Of a stretch of DNA of 64,000 nt, positions 34,388 to 43,421 are shown in pieces (the stretch's first letter is position 1; every line of letters starts with the position of its first letter). Source of the stretch: Solirubrobacteraceae bacterium (lineage in GTDB: Bacteria; Actinomycetota; Thermoleophilia; Solirubrobacterales; Solirubrobacteraceae). The DNA is taken from contig JADGPL010000007.1 in the NCBI GenBank assembly GCA_017882455.1, forward strand, positions 78,317 through 142,316. The letters run 5' to 3'. The notes beneath the pieces were generated by a model. It made no database searches. It saw only the letters and a program-made list of their open reading frames with translations, and had not been told where the DNA came from. Made by a program: the position numbers and the translations under genes.

Positions 34388-35907
34388 CGCCTGAGCGGGC
34401 GCGCCCAGCCGGCGATCACCTCGCGCACCTCGGGGGGAAAGCGCCCGAGCAGCCTGAGCGCGGCGAAGTAGACGGCGCTCGCTGCCGCCACGCCGATCAG
34501 CGGGTGCACGGGCAGCGCGAGTCCCAAGGCGACAGCCGCCCCGCCCGCCAGCGCCACCACGGCGATCGTGCTGAGCCGAAGCCGCACCCCGGGAGCGGCA
34601 CGAGCGAGCATCACCGCCTGGCCGATCGCCAGTCCCGTCTCCGCCACGAGCGCCGCCAGCGCAGCACCGCGCGCCCCCAGCGACGGCGCGAGCGACAGCG
34701 TGAGCACGGCAGAGATCGCCAGCGCGAGCAGGTTCGCGTAGAGCACCTCGCGGTAGCGACGGCGCATCAACAGGGGATAGCCGCACGCCACCGCCACGAA
34801 GCTCGCGATCAGGGCAGGGCCCTGGATGCGCAGCACGGCGATCGACGGGTCGGCGCGGCCGCCCGCGATCACGTGGATGGCGAACGCGGCGCCGACCTCC
34901 AGGCACAGCACCAGCCACGTTCCCGCGAACAGCGCCAGCTCGAAGATACGCGCGCTGGCGAAGTTGAAACGCGCCGAGTCCTCGCGCTCGGCGCGCGCCA
35001 GGATCGGGAAGGCCGCGCTGATGACCAGCACGGGAATGGCCACGAGCACTTCGGTGATGCGAAACGAGGTCGCGAAGTACCCGGTCTGCCTGGCGCTCGA
35101 GATCAGCGACATCAGCACCAGGGCAACGCGGAAGTAGACGATGCTCACCGCCGCTATCACCGCCCACGGGACCGTCTCGCGCAGCAGCCGCCACCAGCGC
35201 GCCGCATGGAAGGACGGTCGCAGCGAGGTGTAGCGCAGCACCAGCGGGATCGTGACCAGCAGCGATACAGCCGAGGCCGGGACCGCCACGGCGAGCAGCG
35301 CGAGCAGGTGCGCGCCGGCGAGCGCGAGCGCCACGAGCAGCCCCACGTTGACCACCTGGCGCAGCATTTCCACGGCCGAGACCCAGCCGAAGCGCAACTG
35401 CGCCTGCAGGGTCGTGGAGAGCGTGCTCTGCAGCAGCTGGAGCACGAGCCCCGCTCCCGCCAGGGCGGTTCCCGCGACCATCGTCGCGCCATACCCGGCG
35501 AGCGCCGCGAAGGCCACGGCGAGGGCAACCCCCACGACGGTCAGGATCAGGCGAATCCCGATCGCCGAGGCCATCATCTCGCGTCTGCGCTCCTCGCCCA
35601 GCGTGGCGAATTCGCGCAGCACGATGCTGTTCAGGCCGCCCTCGGTGAAGCCGCTGACGATCGTCACGAGGGCCACCACGGTCGTGTAGCGGCCGAAGTT
35701 CGACACGCCCAGATGTTCGATCAGCACTCGGGCGGAGACCAGCGAGAGCAGGATCCCCAACACGTAGGAGCCTGTTCGCAGGACGCTTCCCCGCAGGGCC
35801 GCACCGCCGGCCTCCTGCGTGTCGAGCAGATCCCTCGCCTCGTGAACCGATTCGCCGGGCGCCTGTGGCTCCGGCATCGCCGGCACGTCCGACTCGACCG
35901 GATTCAT
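34384..35907 (-). CDS. wzx: Wzx-type polysaccharide flippase
   Basis: 507 aa with about 12-14 hydrophobic segments, usual for the MOP/PST family. After a ~40-residue soluble N-terminus, the first segment region [20 protein letters not shown] leads into [20 protein letters not shown] and [15 protein letters not shown], the family's conserved opening. Further on, [20 protein letters not shown] and [20 protein letters not shown] fit. Known function: moves undecaprenyl-diphosphate-linked repeat units to the outer face. The ATG overlaps the acetyltransferase stop. A second, ABC-type exporter is present at 5455-7697, and no Wzy polymerase was recognised here. Confidence 0.9.
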   Translation of the reverse strand: MNPVESDVPAMPEPQAPGESVHEARDLLDTQEAGGAALRGSVLRTGSYVLGILLSLVSARVLIEHLGVSNFGRYTTVVALVTIVSGFTEGGLNSIVLREFATLGEERRREMMASAIGIRLILTVVGVALAVAFAALAGYGATMVAGTALAGAGLVLQLLQSTLSTTLQAQLRFGWVSAVEMLRQVVNVGLLVALALAGAHLLALLAVAVPASAVSLLVTIPLVLRYTSLRPSFHAARWWRLLRETVPWAVIAAVSIVYFRVALVLMSLISSARQTGYFATSFRITEVLVAIPVLVISAAFPILARAEREDSARFNFASARIFELALFAGTWLVLCLEVGAAFAIHVIAGGRADPSIAVLRIQGPALIASFVAVACGYPLLMRRRYREVLYANLLALAISAVLTLSLAPSLGARGAALAALVAETGLAIGQAVMLARAAPGVRLRLSTIAVVALAGGAAVALGLALPVHPLIGVAAASAVYFAALRLLGRFPPEVREVIAGWARPLRR

Positions 35908-36563
35908 CCCGGCAGGTGCCCGCGGATGAACAGGTCGATGTCATCGCAGCAAAGCTGGGGCACGCCGGCTTCGATCGCGTCCATCGGCCACTCCCACCAG
36001 GCGATCTCGAGCAGCGCCTCGATCTGCTGGTCGCTGAAGCGCCTGCGCACCTCGCGCGCGGGCACACCCGCCACGACCGCGTAGGGGCGCACATCGCGCG
36101 TGACCACCGAGTAGGCGCCGATGACGGCTCCATCCCCGATCTTCACCCCAGAGCGCACGCGCGCACCACGCCCGATCCAGACGTCGTTGCCGATCTCGAT
36201 GTCGCCGCGGCTCCGCGGGTGGCCGTCCTCATAGGCTCCGGGCAGATCCAGGTAGGCACGGAACGGGAACGTGGAGACCCAGTCGAGACGGTGATCGCCC
36301 CCGTCCATCAGGATCACATCCGGGCCGATCGAACAGAAGGCCCCCACACGCACGTGGGCGCTGTCGCCGGGGAACGTGGCCACGAGCGGATCGCCATAGC
36401 TGCAGCGCCCCATGCTCAGGCGCTCGCTCGAGTACAGGTGCTCCTCCACGGCACGCTCGGCAAGGCGCCCGCGGCGCTCGCCAAGGCGCTCCAGCAACGC
36501 GTCCACAGGTTTCCCGAGCAGGTCACGCAAGCCGCCCAACGGGCGCCCGCGGCGAGCGCTCAC
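35904..36563 (-). CDS. CatB-like xenobiotic/sugar O-acetyltransferase (XAT class)
   Basis: 219 aa, GTG at 36563 overlapping the upstream stop. Left-handed beta-helix hexapeptides: [20 protein letters not shown] and [20 protein letters not shown], then [20 protein letters not shown]. The active-site His lies in the XAT-type [14 protein letters not shown]. Known family: acetyl-CoA-dependent O-acetylation of sugars, streptogramins or chloramphenicol; a role in the nearby sugar is inferred. Its place after the CDP-sugar reductase and before wzx argues for glycan decoration, not drug resistance. Confidence 0.87.
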   Translation of the reverse strand: MSARRGRPLGGLRDLLGKPVDALLERLGERRGRLAERAVEEHLYSSERLSMGRCSYGDPLVATFPGDSAHVRVGAFCSIGPDVILMDGGDHRLDWVSTFPFRAYLDLPGAYEDGHPRSRGDIEIGNDVWIGRGARVRSGVKIGDGAVIGAYSVVTRDVRPYAVVAGVPAREVRRRFSDQQIEALLEIAWWEWPMDAIEAGVPQLCCDDIDLFIRGHLPG

Positions 36564-37471
36564 GAGGTCCGCTCCCGCCACCAGGCAACCGTGCGCGCGA
36601 CCCCCTCGCTCAGCTCGACGCCCGCGGCGAAGCCGATCTCGCGCTGCAGGCGCCCGATGTCGGCCACGAGCTCGGGAGGCTCCCCCTCCCGTGACGCCAG
36701 CCCTCCCCATCGCACGAGCTCAGGGCGCCCGACCGCCTCGGCGGCCAGCGAGATCAGCTCACGGATATGGGTGGGCTGCCCGGAGGCCACGTTCACGGCG
36801 CCCTGCACAGGGCTGTCGAGGAGCGCCACGAATGCCCGTGCCACGTCCTCCACGTACATCAGGTCGCGCACCTGGGCGCCCTCGGGCGCCGGAGTCGGCT
36901 CGCCGGCGAGCAGCGAGAGGATCACGCTTCCCAGCAGCCGCGCGGCGTCTTCGCCGGGCCCGTAGGGCGTGAAGATGCGTCCCCACGCCAGCTCGATCCC
37001 GGCTTTCGCCGCGAAGCTCTCGGCCAGGCGGCGCGTCGCGTCCTTGGCCACGCCGTAGAGCGTCGCCGGCGCGAGCGGCGCCGTTGCCTCGCTGTAGCGA
37101 TCGAGCGACCACTCGTACTCGGCGCACGTCCCCGCCATCACCGCCCGCCGGCCACCGGCCGCCACGAAGGAGCGCAGCAGTCGCAGCGTGGCCTCCACCC
37201 ACACCACGTTCTCTGAAGCCTGCCAGTAGCGGCCGTGCTCCACATACCAGGCCATGTGCAGCAGGCCCTCCGGCTCGACCTCGCGCATCAGCCTCGCCGC
37301 CGCCGTGGGGTCGGTCAGGTCGGCGGCGTGCCACAGGACCCCCGAGCCCGGCGAGTCGTGCCGGGGCTCGCTGCGCGCAACCGCGTGGACCTCGTGGCCT
37401 GCCTCGGCCAGCGCCTCCAGCGCCCGCGATCCGAGAAAGCCGCTCGCGCCGGTGAGCAGCACGCGGCTCAC
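36560..37471 (-). CDS. NAD-dependent sugar epimerase/reductase (extended SDR)
   Basis: 303 aa, ATG at 37471 overlapping the upstream stop. Rossmann motif [20 protein letters not shown], catalytic Thr/Tyr/Lys set in [10 protein letters not shown] and [16 protein letters not shown], and a substrate loop [19 protein letters not shown]. Length fits SDR sugar-nucleotide reductases or epimerases. In the CDP-sugar operon it would best serve as the C4-ketoreductase that finishes the deoxysugar after dehydration, C-methylation and epimerisation. This is inference from order of genes. Confidence 0.87.
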   Translation of the reverse strand: MSRVLLTGASGFLGSRALEALAEAGHEVHAVARSEPRHDSPGSGVLWHAADLTDPTAAARLMREVEPEGLLHMAWYVEHGRYWQASENVVWVEATLRLLRSFVAAGGRRAVMAGTCAEYEWSLDRYSEATAPLAPATLYGVAKDATRRLAESFAAKAGIELAWGRIFTPYGPGEDAARLLGSVILSLLAGEPTPAPEGAQVRDLMYVEDVARAFVALLDSPVQGAVNVASGQPTHIRELISLAAEAVGRPELVRWGGLASREGEPPELVADIGRLQREIGFAAGVELSEGVARTVAWWRERTS

Positions 37472-38004
37472 GGCGCGTAGTCGGGATAGGAGGTGTCACG
37501 CTCGGAGATGACCCGCCCACCGGGCGCCTCGGGCCAGGCGATCGCGAAGGCCGGATCGTCCCAGCGCACCCCGCGTGCGGCCTCGGGCACGTAGGGGCTG
37601 CCCATCTGGTAGAGGACCTCGCAGTCCTCGCTGAGGGTCTGGAAGCCGTGGGCGAGCCCCGCCGGGATGTACAGGGCGAGCCGGTTCTCGGCGCTCAGCT
37701 CCACGCCGTGCCAGGCGCGATGGGTGGGCGAGTCGCCGCGCAGGTCCACGGCCACGTCGAAGATCGCGCCGCGCACGCAGCGCACGAGCTTTGACTCCCC
37801 GTGAGGCTCGGCCTGGTAGTGCATCCCCCGCAACGTGTCCCGGCGGGCGTTGAAGGAGGCGTTGCACTGCACCACCGCCGGGTTCAGGCCGCGGGCCTCG
37901 AACTCCCGATCGTCGAAGGTGCGGGCGAACCAGCCGCGCTGGTCGCCGAGGAGGTCGAGCTCTATGACCCACACGCCGGGCAGCGGCGTCTGGATGAAGC
38001 GCAT
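37468..38004 (-). CDS. dTDP-4-dehydrorhamnose-3,5-epimerase-like enzyme (RmlC family)
   Basis: 178 aa, the usual RmlC size. Family features: PGVWVIELDLLGDQRGWFAR, QCNASFNARRDTLRGMHYQA (catalytic His of the LRGxHYQ motif), ESKLVRCVRGAIFDVAVDLR (acidic partner), and IPAGLAHGFQTLSEDCEVLY. Known reaction: epimerisation at C3 and/or C5 of a 4-keto-6-deoxy sugar nucleotide. It lies between the C-methyltransferase (31-bp gap) and the reductase (4-bp overlap). Since this operon starts from CDP-glucose, the substrate is probably a CDP-4-keto sugar and single epimerisation at C5 is likely if C3 is methylated. That last point is inferred. Confidence 0.88.
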   Translation of the reverse strand: MRFIQTPLPGVWVIELDLLGDQRGWFARTFDDREFEARGLNPAVVQCNASFNARRDTLRGMHYQAEPHGESKLVRCVRGAIFDVAVDLRGDSPTHRAWHGVELSAENRLALYIPAGLAHGFQTLSEDCEVLYQMGSPYVPEAARGVRWDDPAFAIAWPEAPGGRVISERDTSYPDYAP

Positions 38005-38035
38005 CAGCCGAGTCCGGGGTGGGTGGCGAGGAGAC

Positions 38036-39268
38036 TCACGAGATGAGCGTCAGCTCCGGCGTGCGCGCGGCAAAGCGCCCGCCCCACTCGCGGATGAACC
38101 CGAGCTGCTGCACGATCTCGTCCTTGAGGTTCCACGGCAGGATCAGCACCACGTCGGGGCGCTCCTCGCGGATCGCGTCAGGGGAGCGGATCGGGATGTG
38201 GCTCCCCGGCAGGAAGTGACCCTGCTTGTGGGGGTTGAGGTCGCAGGTGTAGTCGATGAAGTCCCGCCCCACGCCGCAGTAGTTGAGCAGCGTGTTGCCC
38301 TTCGCCGGCGCGCCGTAGCCGGCCACCGAGAGGCCCTGCTCCTTGAGGTCGATCAGGAAGCCCAGGATCTGGCGCTTGTCGCGCTCCACGCGCCGGCCGT
38401 AGCCGAGGTAGGTGTCGAGGCGCTCGTAGCCCGCCGCCCGCTCGCGCTCGCGCAGCTCGCGCGCCGCGCCCGTTTCCGGCTTCTCGGGATCCTCGGCGTG
38501 GGCGCCGTAGATGCGCAGCGAGCCGCCGTGGGTGGGGAGCTCCTCGACGTCGAACAGACGCAGCCCGTGGGCTTCGAACACGCGGCTGACCGTGAGAAAG
38601 GAGAAGTAGGAGAAGTGCTCGTGGTAGATGGTGTCCCACTGGTTCTCCTCGATCAGGCGCATCAGGTGGGGGAACTCCATCGTGATCACCCCGCCCGGCG
38701 CCAGCAGGATCTTCATGCCGGCCACGAAGTCGTTGAGGTCGGGCACGTGCGCGAGCACGTTGTTGCCGAGCAGCAGGTCCGCCGCGGACTCCCCGGCCAG
38801 CGAGCGTGCGGTCTCCTGCCCGAAGAACTCCACGAGCGTGGGAATTCCCTTCTGCAGGGCCACCTTGGCGACGTTGGCCGCCGGCTCTATCCCGAGCACA
38901 GGGATCTGGCGCTCGTGGAAGAACTGCAGCAGGTAGCCGTCGTTGGAGGCGATCTCCACCACGTGGCTCGACTCGTCGAGGGCGAGGCGCTCCACCATCT
39001 GCTCGGAGTAGCGGCGGCTGTGCTCGATCCAGCTGGAGGAGTAGGACGAGAAGTAGGCGTAGTCGGAGAAGATCGCCTCGGGCGTCTCGAACTCCTCGAG
39101 CTGCACCAGGAAGCACTCGCCGCACACGAGCGCCCGCAGCGGAAAGAAGGGCTCCATGCTGTTGGCGGCCTCGGGCGGCAGATAGGAGTTGGCGAGCGGC
39201 GACATGCCGAGGTCCGCGAAGACGGCCTCGACCGGGGCGCCACAGAATCGGCAGGTGGTCTGGGTCAT
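38036..39268 (-). CDS. Sugar-nucleotide C-methyltransferase (TylC3-like)
   Basis: 410 aa, ATG at 39268. N-terminal zinc-binding region with paired cysteines (TCRFCGAP and VCGECF) and LGMSPLANSYL. The central SAM domain has VVEIASNDGYLLQFF (motif I) and GVITMEFPHLMRLIEENQWD, with the catalytic-site block TIYHEHFSYFSF. The C-terminal domain has VAGYGAPAKGNTLLNYCGVG and LNPHKQGHFLPGSHIPI. All three parts match NDP-hexose C3-methyltransferases such as those for mycarose and related branched sugars. It overlaps rfbG by 4 bp. Inferred product with its operon: a 3-C-methyl branch on a CDP-4-keto-6-deoxyhexose. Confidence 0.9.
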   Translation of the reverse strand: MTQTTCRFCGAPVEAVFADLGMSPLANSYLPPEAANSMEPFFPLRALVCGECFLVQLEEFETPEAIFSDYAYFSSYSSSWIEHSRRYSEQMVERLALDESSHVVEIASNDGYLLQFFHERQIPVLGIEPAANVAKVALQKGIPTLVEFFGQETARSLAGESAADLLLGNNVLAHVPDLNDFVAGMKILLAPGGVITMEFPHLMRLIEENQWDTIYHEHFSYFSFLTVSRVFEAHGLRLFDVEELPTHGGSLRIYGAHAEDPEKPETGAARELRERERAAGYERLDTYLGYGRRVERDKRQILGFLIDLKEQGLSVAGYGAPAKGNTLLNYCGVGRDFIDYTCDLNPHKQGHFLPGSHIPIRSPDAIREERPDVVLILPWNLKDEIVQQLGFIREWGGRFAARTPELTLIS

Positions 39269-40389
39269 GAAGAGGGGGCAGCGTATTGAAAGGACTCGAT
39301 CTGCCCGCGCGTCACCGCCCCCATGTCCTCGCCGCCCGCGAGCGCGCCGTACCACTCCACGATGCTCCGCAGGGCGTCCTCGAGCGAGACCAGGGGCTGC
39401 CAGCCCAGCTGTCCGCGGGCACGGGAGGAGTCGAGCTTGAGATAGCGCGCCTCGTGGGGATGCGGCCCCTCGTCGAGCGTCCAGCGCAGCTCCGACGGCC
39501 ACAGCTCGGCCAGGCGCTCCACGATCGCGCCCACCGGCATCGCGTCCTCGTCGCTCGGTCCGAAGTTCCAGCCGCCAGCGTTCTCGGGGCCACCCCACAG
39601 CGCCTGCGCGAGCACGAGATAGCCGCTGAGCGGGTTGAGCACGTGCTGCCAGGGGCGCAGCGAGTTGGGGTTGCGCACGCGCACCTCCTCGCCGGCCAGC
39701 GCCGCGCGCATGATGTCGGGCACCAGGCGATCCTCTCCCCAGTCGCCGCCGCCGATCACGTTGCCGGCGCGGGCCGAGGCGAGGCGCACGCCGTCCGGAT
39801 CGGAGAAGAAGGATCGACGGAAGGCCGCCGTGATCAGCTCGGCGCAGCCCTTGGAGCTCGAGTAGGGATCGTGACCGCCCATCGCCTCCTCCTCGCGATA
39901 GCCCCACTCCCACTCGCGATTCTCATAGCACTTGTCCGAGGTCACGTTCACCACCGCCCGCACCTCACCGGGGCTCACGCGAACGGCCTCGAGCACGTTG
40001 ACCGTGCCCATCACATTGGTCTCGTAGGTCTCGACCGGCTCGGCGAACGAGCGGCGCACGAGCGACTGGGCGGCCATGTGGATGACCACCTCGGGGTCGG
40101 CCTCGGCCAGCGCCCCTGTCACGGCCCGCAGGTCGCGCACGTCGCCCTCGATCGAGCGCATCCCGCGGGCGACGTCCGCGAGCTCGTACAGCGAGGGATC
40201 GGTGGGCACGCCGTTGGAGTAGCCCGTGACCTCGGCCCCCAGCGACTGCAGCCACAAGGACAGCCAGGCGCCCTTGAAGCCGGTGTGGCCCGTCAGCAGC
40301 ACGCGCCTGCCGTGCCAGAAGGACGGGGCGACGGCCGCGCCACCGGGCGCCGAGCTCGCGCTCGCGCTCGCGTCCGCGGGGGTGCTCAC
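39265..40389 (-). CDS. rfbG: CDP-glucose 4,6-dehydratase
   Basis: 374 aa from a GTG at 40389, 4 bp after the rfbF stop. Motifs: VLLTGHTGFKGAWLSLWLQS (NAD loop with the family's TGFKGAWL), AAQSLVRRSFAEPVETYETN, NVTSDKCYENREWEWGYREE, catalytic Tyr-Lys in YSSSKGCAELI, and SARAGNVIGGGDWGEDRLVP. PWQHVLNPLSGYLVLAQAL confirms the CDP-glucose rather than the dTDP-glucose branch. Reaction: CDP-glucose to CDP-4-keto-6-deoxyglucose. An Ala/Ser-rich stretch of ~25 residues precedes the core. Confidence is high. Confidence 0.95.
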   Translation of the reverse strand: MSTPADASASASSAPGGAAVAPSFWHGRRVLLTGHTGFKGAWLSLWLQSLGAEVTGYSNGVPTDPSLYELADVARGMRSIEGDVRDLRAVTGALAEADPEVVIHMAAQSLVRRSFAEPVETYETNVMGTVNVLEAVRVSPGEVRAVVNVTSDKCYENREWEWGYREEEAMGGHDPYSSSKGCAELITAAFRRSFFSDPDGVRLASARAGNVIGGGDWGEDRLVPDIMRAALAGEEVRVRNPNSLRPWQHVLNPLSGYLVLAQALWGGPENAGGWNFGPSDEDAMPVGAIVERLAELWPSELRWTLDEGPHPHEARYLKLDSSRARGQLGWQPLVSLEDALRSIVEWYGALAGGEDMGAVTRGQIESFQYAAPSS

Positions 40390-40393
40390 GGCG

Positions 40394-41164
40394 TCACTCC
40401 CATGTCCGCCACGGCGCCTGTCCGGACTGCCACAGCTGCTCGAGGTGGTTGCGGTCGCGCAGCGTGTCCATCGCCTGCCAGAAGCCGTCGTGGCGGTAAC
40501 AGGAGAGCTGACCCTCGCGCGCCAGCGCCCGCATCGGCTCCTGCTCCCATACGGTGGCGTCGTCCCGCAGATAGCCGGCGACGCCCGGCGAGAGCACGAA
40601 GAAGCCACCGTTCGTCCAGCCGCCGTCGCCGCGCGGCTTCTCCTCGAACTCGCGCACCCTGGTGCCGTCCACGTCGAGGGCGCCGAAGCGCCCGGGTGGC
40701 TGCACGGCGGTGACCGTGGCCGTCGCGCCCTGCTCGCGGTGAAAGGCCAGCAGCGCGCTCACGTCCACATCGGCCACTCCGTCGCCATAGGTGAAGCAGA
40801 AGTCCTCGTCCTCCAGATAGGGCAGCACGCGCCGCAGGCGCCCGCCGGTCATCGTCCCCTCGCCCGTGTCCACGAGCGTGACCCGCCAGGGCTCGGTCTC
40901 GGAGCGGTGGACCTCCATGTCGCCGCTGACGAGATCGAAGGTGACGTCGCACGTGTGCAGGTAGTAGTTGGCGAAGTACTCCTTGATCAGATAGCCCTTG
41001 TAGCCGAGGCAGACGATGAACTCCTCGATGCCGTGGGCCGCATAGATCTTCATGATGTGCCACAGGATCGGCTTGCCGCCGATCTCCACCATCGGCTTGG
41101 GGCGCACCGCGGTCTCCTCGCTGAGTCGCGAGCCGAAGCCGCCGGCAAGGATCACCGCCTTCAC
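40394..41164 (-). CDS. rfbF: Glucose-1-phosphate cytidylyltransferase
   Basis: 256 aa from a GTG at 41164, matching the family's length of ~257. Signature [20 protein letters not shown] (nucleotide binding), [59 protein letters not shown] (metal-binding Asp) and [18 protein letters not shown]. Reaction: CTP + glucose-1-phosphate to CDP-glucose, first step of the operon. A four-unit 22-bp tandem repeat (41189-41275) sits right before the start. It is the first gene of the leftward CDP-sugar-wzx operon, or follows the arylsulfotransferase gene with a 102-bp gap. Confidence 0.95.
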   Translation of the reverse strand: MKAVILAGGFGSRLSEETAVRPKPMVEIGGKPILWHIMKIYAAHGIEEFIVCLGYKGYLIKEYFANYYLHTCDVTFDLVSGDMEVHRSETEPWRVTLVDTGEGTMTGGRLRRVLPYLEDEDFCFTYGDGVADVDVSALLAFHREQGATATVTAVQPPGRFGALDVDGTRVREFEEKPRGDGGWTNGGFFVLSPGVAGYLRDDATVWEQEPMRALAREGQLSCYRHDGFWQAMDTLRDRNHLEQLWQSGQAPWRTWE

Positions 41165-41188
41165 AGCTGCGCAGGGTAGTGGACGCTG

Positions 41189-41275
41189 CCCCGGGCACTC
41201 AGCCCACATGCCCCGGGTGCTCAGCGCACATGCCCCGGGTGCTCAGCGCACATGCCCCGGGGGGCCTCAGCGCAC
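41189..41275. repeat. 22-bp direct tandem repeat, about four units
   Basis: Units begin at 41189, 41211, 41233 and 41255. Units 2 and 3 are identical, unit 1 differs at three positions, and unit 4 is altered and shorter. Each unit opens CCCCGGGTGCTCAGCGCAC and closes with ATG; it contains the palindrome CCCGGG and a GTGC...GCAC pair. The array starts 24 bp upstream of the rfbF start and runs a few bases into the 3' end of the arylsulfotransferase gene. It could be a minisatellite that varies the leader length of the CDP-sugar operon, or a set of protein-binding sites. No spacer structure, so it is not a CRISPR array. Confidence 0.9.
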
Positions 41276-43057
41276 GGGCGAGCTGCCGAGCACCTGACCG
41301 GAGGCGCCGATGGCCTGCACGGCGAAGTAGCGGTCTGAGCTCTGCACCGTGATCGTCGTCTCGAAGCCGGCCGCAGGAGCGGTTGCGATCGGCTGCAGGC
41401 CCGTCGGGCGCGAGCCGGCGATCACCCGCCAGGAGCTCACGCTCGTGGCCCCGTTCCAGCTCGCATAGATGGTCGCCTGGCCGCCCCTGGCGCTGACCGC
41501 CACGCTGGGCGGGGCAGCGGGAGTGGCGCTCCAGGGGAAGCGGTAGGCGCGATAGGACTGCCCCGGAGCGGGGAGGTGCCCGTCGAAGAGCATCTGCCCG
41601 GTGGGGCTGAATTCGCTGAAGTAGGGATCTTCGCCCCAGCCCACGAACGAGTTGCCATTGCCCAGGACCTCGTCGTCTCCCTGGCTGCCCGCCAGCAGGC
41701 CCGGGGTGCGCACGTAGCGCGAGACGAGCGTCACCTGCCTGTGGGCCCAGTCGATCCGCTCGCGGATCACGCGCGTCTGCGAGTGCGCCTTGGGCACTCC
41801 GCCGTTGTCGAAGATCGTGAGCGTGTGGTCGGGCTGCCAGCGGACGTCGTGCTGATAGGCCGTGCCCGTGCCGGCGCCCATCTTGAAGCTGGAGCGCTTG
41901 CCGCCCAGGCGCCAGACGACAGCGCCGGTTACGTGGTTGATCTCATAGGCCGTCCAGGTGTTGCGCGCAGACACGATGAGGTTGCCATCCCCCCAGGGGT
42001 CGAGGGAGATGGAGTTGAGGTGGAAGAAGTCCCAGGGCGTGCCCGCCGAGGAGGGTCCCTGCGAGTAAGAGTCGCTCAGTTCCACGTGGCCGTAGGCGTG
42101 CCACTCGAACATCACGAGGCCCGTCGGGATGTCGATCTCCTGCAGCAGCCCGTCCTGCAGCGTCCCGTCGCGCGCGCCTCCCACCGAGGAGAGGTCTGCG
42201 TCCACGAGCGAGTAGGCCGTGATGAAGGCCGAGCCCTGGGGAGTGATCTGGAGGTCGTGCAGGTCGGCCTGGTAGCCGTTGCCCGCAGGCACGGCCGCGA
42301 CGTGCTGATAGGCGGTGTTGTAGATCTCATCCGTGCCGAGGCCAACACCGAGGTTTCCTGGGACGTGACCTTGCCACCACACCAGCACCGCCTGGCCCTG
42401 GTAGCTCTCGACCTGGAGGTTAGTCGCGACTTCACCGGTGTTGAGCGGCAGGTACCAGACGAGGCCGCCCTGCCCGTTGATGATCATCGGCCCCGACTGG
42501 CCGAGGCCGTGGGTAGGGGTGAGGAAGATGTCGCCTGCGCTCGCAGCCGGCGAGCTCGTCGTTATGGTGATCGTCGGAGGGTGAAGCGTCGGCTGCGAGG
42601 CGAAGCTCTGCACGGTGCCCGCCTTCGCCGGAGCCGGCGCGCCCGCTGCAGGCGGCCTGTAGCCGGAGAGGCGCGCAACATAGAAAGTGGTGCTCACGCG
42701 CTGGGTGTGGCCCCGCGCGCCTACCGTGGCCGCGGCCACGACCCGCTCGCCCTGGGCGAACGGGTGCGTGGGCACAAAGCTCGCTCCCGAGGCGCTCACG
42801 TAGCCCTCGAGACGCCCGGGGTGCGAACCTGTTCTGGAGCCCACCACGGACACGCCCGAGATCTCATTCGAGGGCACTCCCAGGAAGCTGATCTGCGTGT
42901 ACGGGGACGCGTCCGGCGTGCCATTGAGCGGAGACACCGCCACCGCCAGCACACCGGCAGCGGAGGCGGGCACCAGCGCGATCCCCAGCAGCAGCGCTGA
43001 CGCTCCAAGCCAGGCGCGGGCTCCCGCCCTCAATACTGCCGCGCTGATCCTCCGCAT
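41267..43057 (-). CDS. Secreted arylsulfotransferase-like protein (ASST family), copy 1
   Basis: 596 aa from the ATG at 43057 (an ATG at 43090 would add 11 residues). Signal peptide RAGARAWLGASALLLGIALV then PASAAG. A ~110-residue beta domain (QISFLGVPSNEISGVSVVGS) precedes a propeller-like ASST region: GPMIINGQGGLVWYLPLN, QADLHDLQITPQGSAFITAY, WDFFHLNSISLDPWGDGNLI, YQHDVRWQPDHTLTIFDNGG. His residues in these blocks match those of ASST proteins, in which one His carries the sulfate. A C-terminal Ig-like part (ATIYASWNGATSVSSWRVIA) ends the protein. A paralogue of similar layout is at 52272-54128. Sulfotransfer without PAPS is known for ASST; activity here is inferred. Confidence 0.83.
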   Translation of the reverse strand: MRRISAAVLRAGARAWLGASALLLGIALVPASAAGVLAVAVSPLNGTPDASPYTQISFLGVPSNEISGVSVVGSRTGSHPGRLEGYVSASGASFVPTHPFAQGERVVAAATVGARGHTQRVSTTFYVARLSGYRPPAAGAPAPAKAGTVQSFASQPTLHPPTITITTSSPAASAGDIFLTPTHGLGQSGPMIINGQGGLVWYLPLNTGEVATNLQVESYQGQAVLVWWQGHVPGNLGVGLGTDEIYNTAYQHVAAVPAGNGYQADLHDLQITPQGSAFITAYSLVDADLSSVGGARDGTLQDGLLQEIDIPTGLVMFEWHAYGHVELSDSYSQGPSSAGTPWDFFHLNSISLDPWGDGNLIVSARNTWTAYEINHVTGAVVWRLGGKRSSFKMGAGTGTAYQHDVRWQPDHTLTIFDNGGVPKAHSQTRVIRERIDWAHRQVTLVSRYVRTPGLLAGSQGDDEVLGNGNSFVGWGEDPYFSEFSPTGQMLFDGHLPAPGQSYRAYRFPWSATPAAPPSVAVSARGGQATIYASWNGATSVSSWRVIAGSRPTGLQPIATAPAAGFETTITVQSSDRYFAVQAIGASGQVLGSSPVR

Positions 43058-43421
43058 CCTCCGCCTCTCCCCTTGGTCCTGGAAGTCCACCTCCTCGTGC
43101 AGCGCGGCGAGGGCACCTACAAATACGCCGCCATCCCGCTAACACCCTCTACCCCGACGGGTAGCGTGGCGACTCCCAGGCCCACCTAAGAATCGGTTTC
43201 AACAAACGTAGGGTCATGCTTCGCCGGAAGGTCGGACCGCGAACTAGGCGGTGAGGCACGGTAGCCGACGATGGTACTTCGACCGTCCGGTCGCGCGTCC
43301 AGGGATCTGCCCCGCCGGGCAGCCGCAACTCCGCGGCGCCCAAGCTGCTCGGTCATGCTTCCACATGCCGCTAGTAGCGACCGACTGACCCGACCTTCAA
43401 GCATCAGGAATAATACGAGCG
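43058..43421. other. Intergenic region between divergent secreted-protein genes
   Basis: 364 bp with no convincing gene. It holds a perfect 6-bp hairpin, CTACCC - CGAC - GGGTAG, at 43149-43164, and a GACCG-TC-CGGTC palindrome near 43278. An AT-rich stretch (AATAATACGAG) lies just before the start at 43422 and could serve as a -10 region. The hairpin has no T-run, so it is not a typical terminator between divergent genes. It should contain the promoters of both flanking genes. Confidence 0.5.

Noticed and set aside
35904..36563. Chloramphenicol or streptogramin resistance gene
   Set aside because: XAT fold is shared with sugar acetyltransferases, and the gene sits within the CDP-sugar operon.
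41189..41275. CRISPR array
   Set aside because: Units are directly adjacent with no spacers and no cas genes are present.
43149..43164. Terminator or riboswitch hairpin
   Set aside because: Short 6-bp stem between divergent genes, no T-run and no conserved aptamer features recognised.
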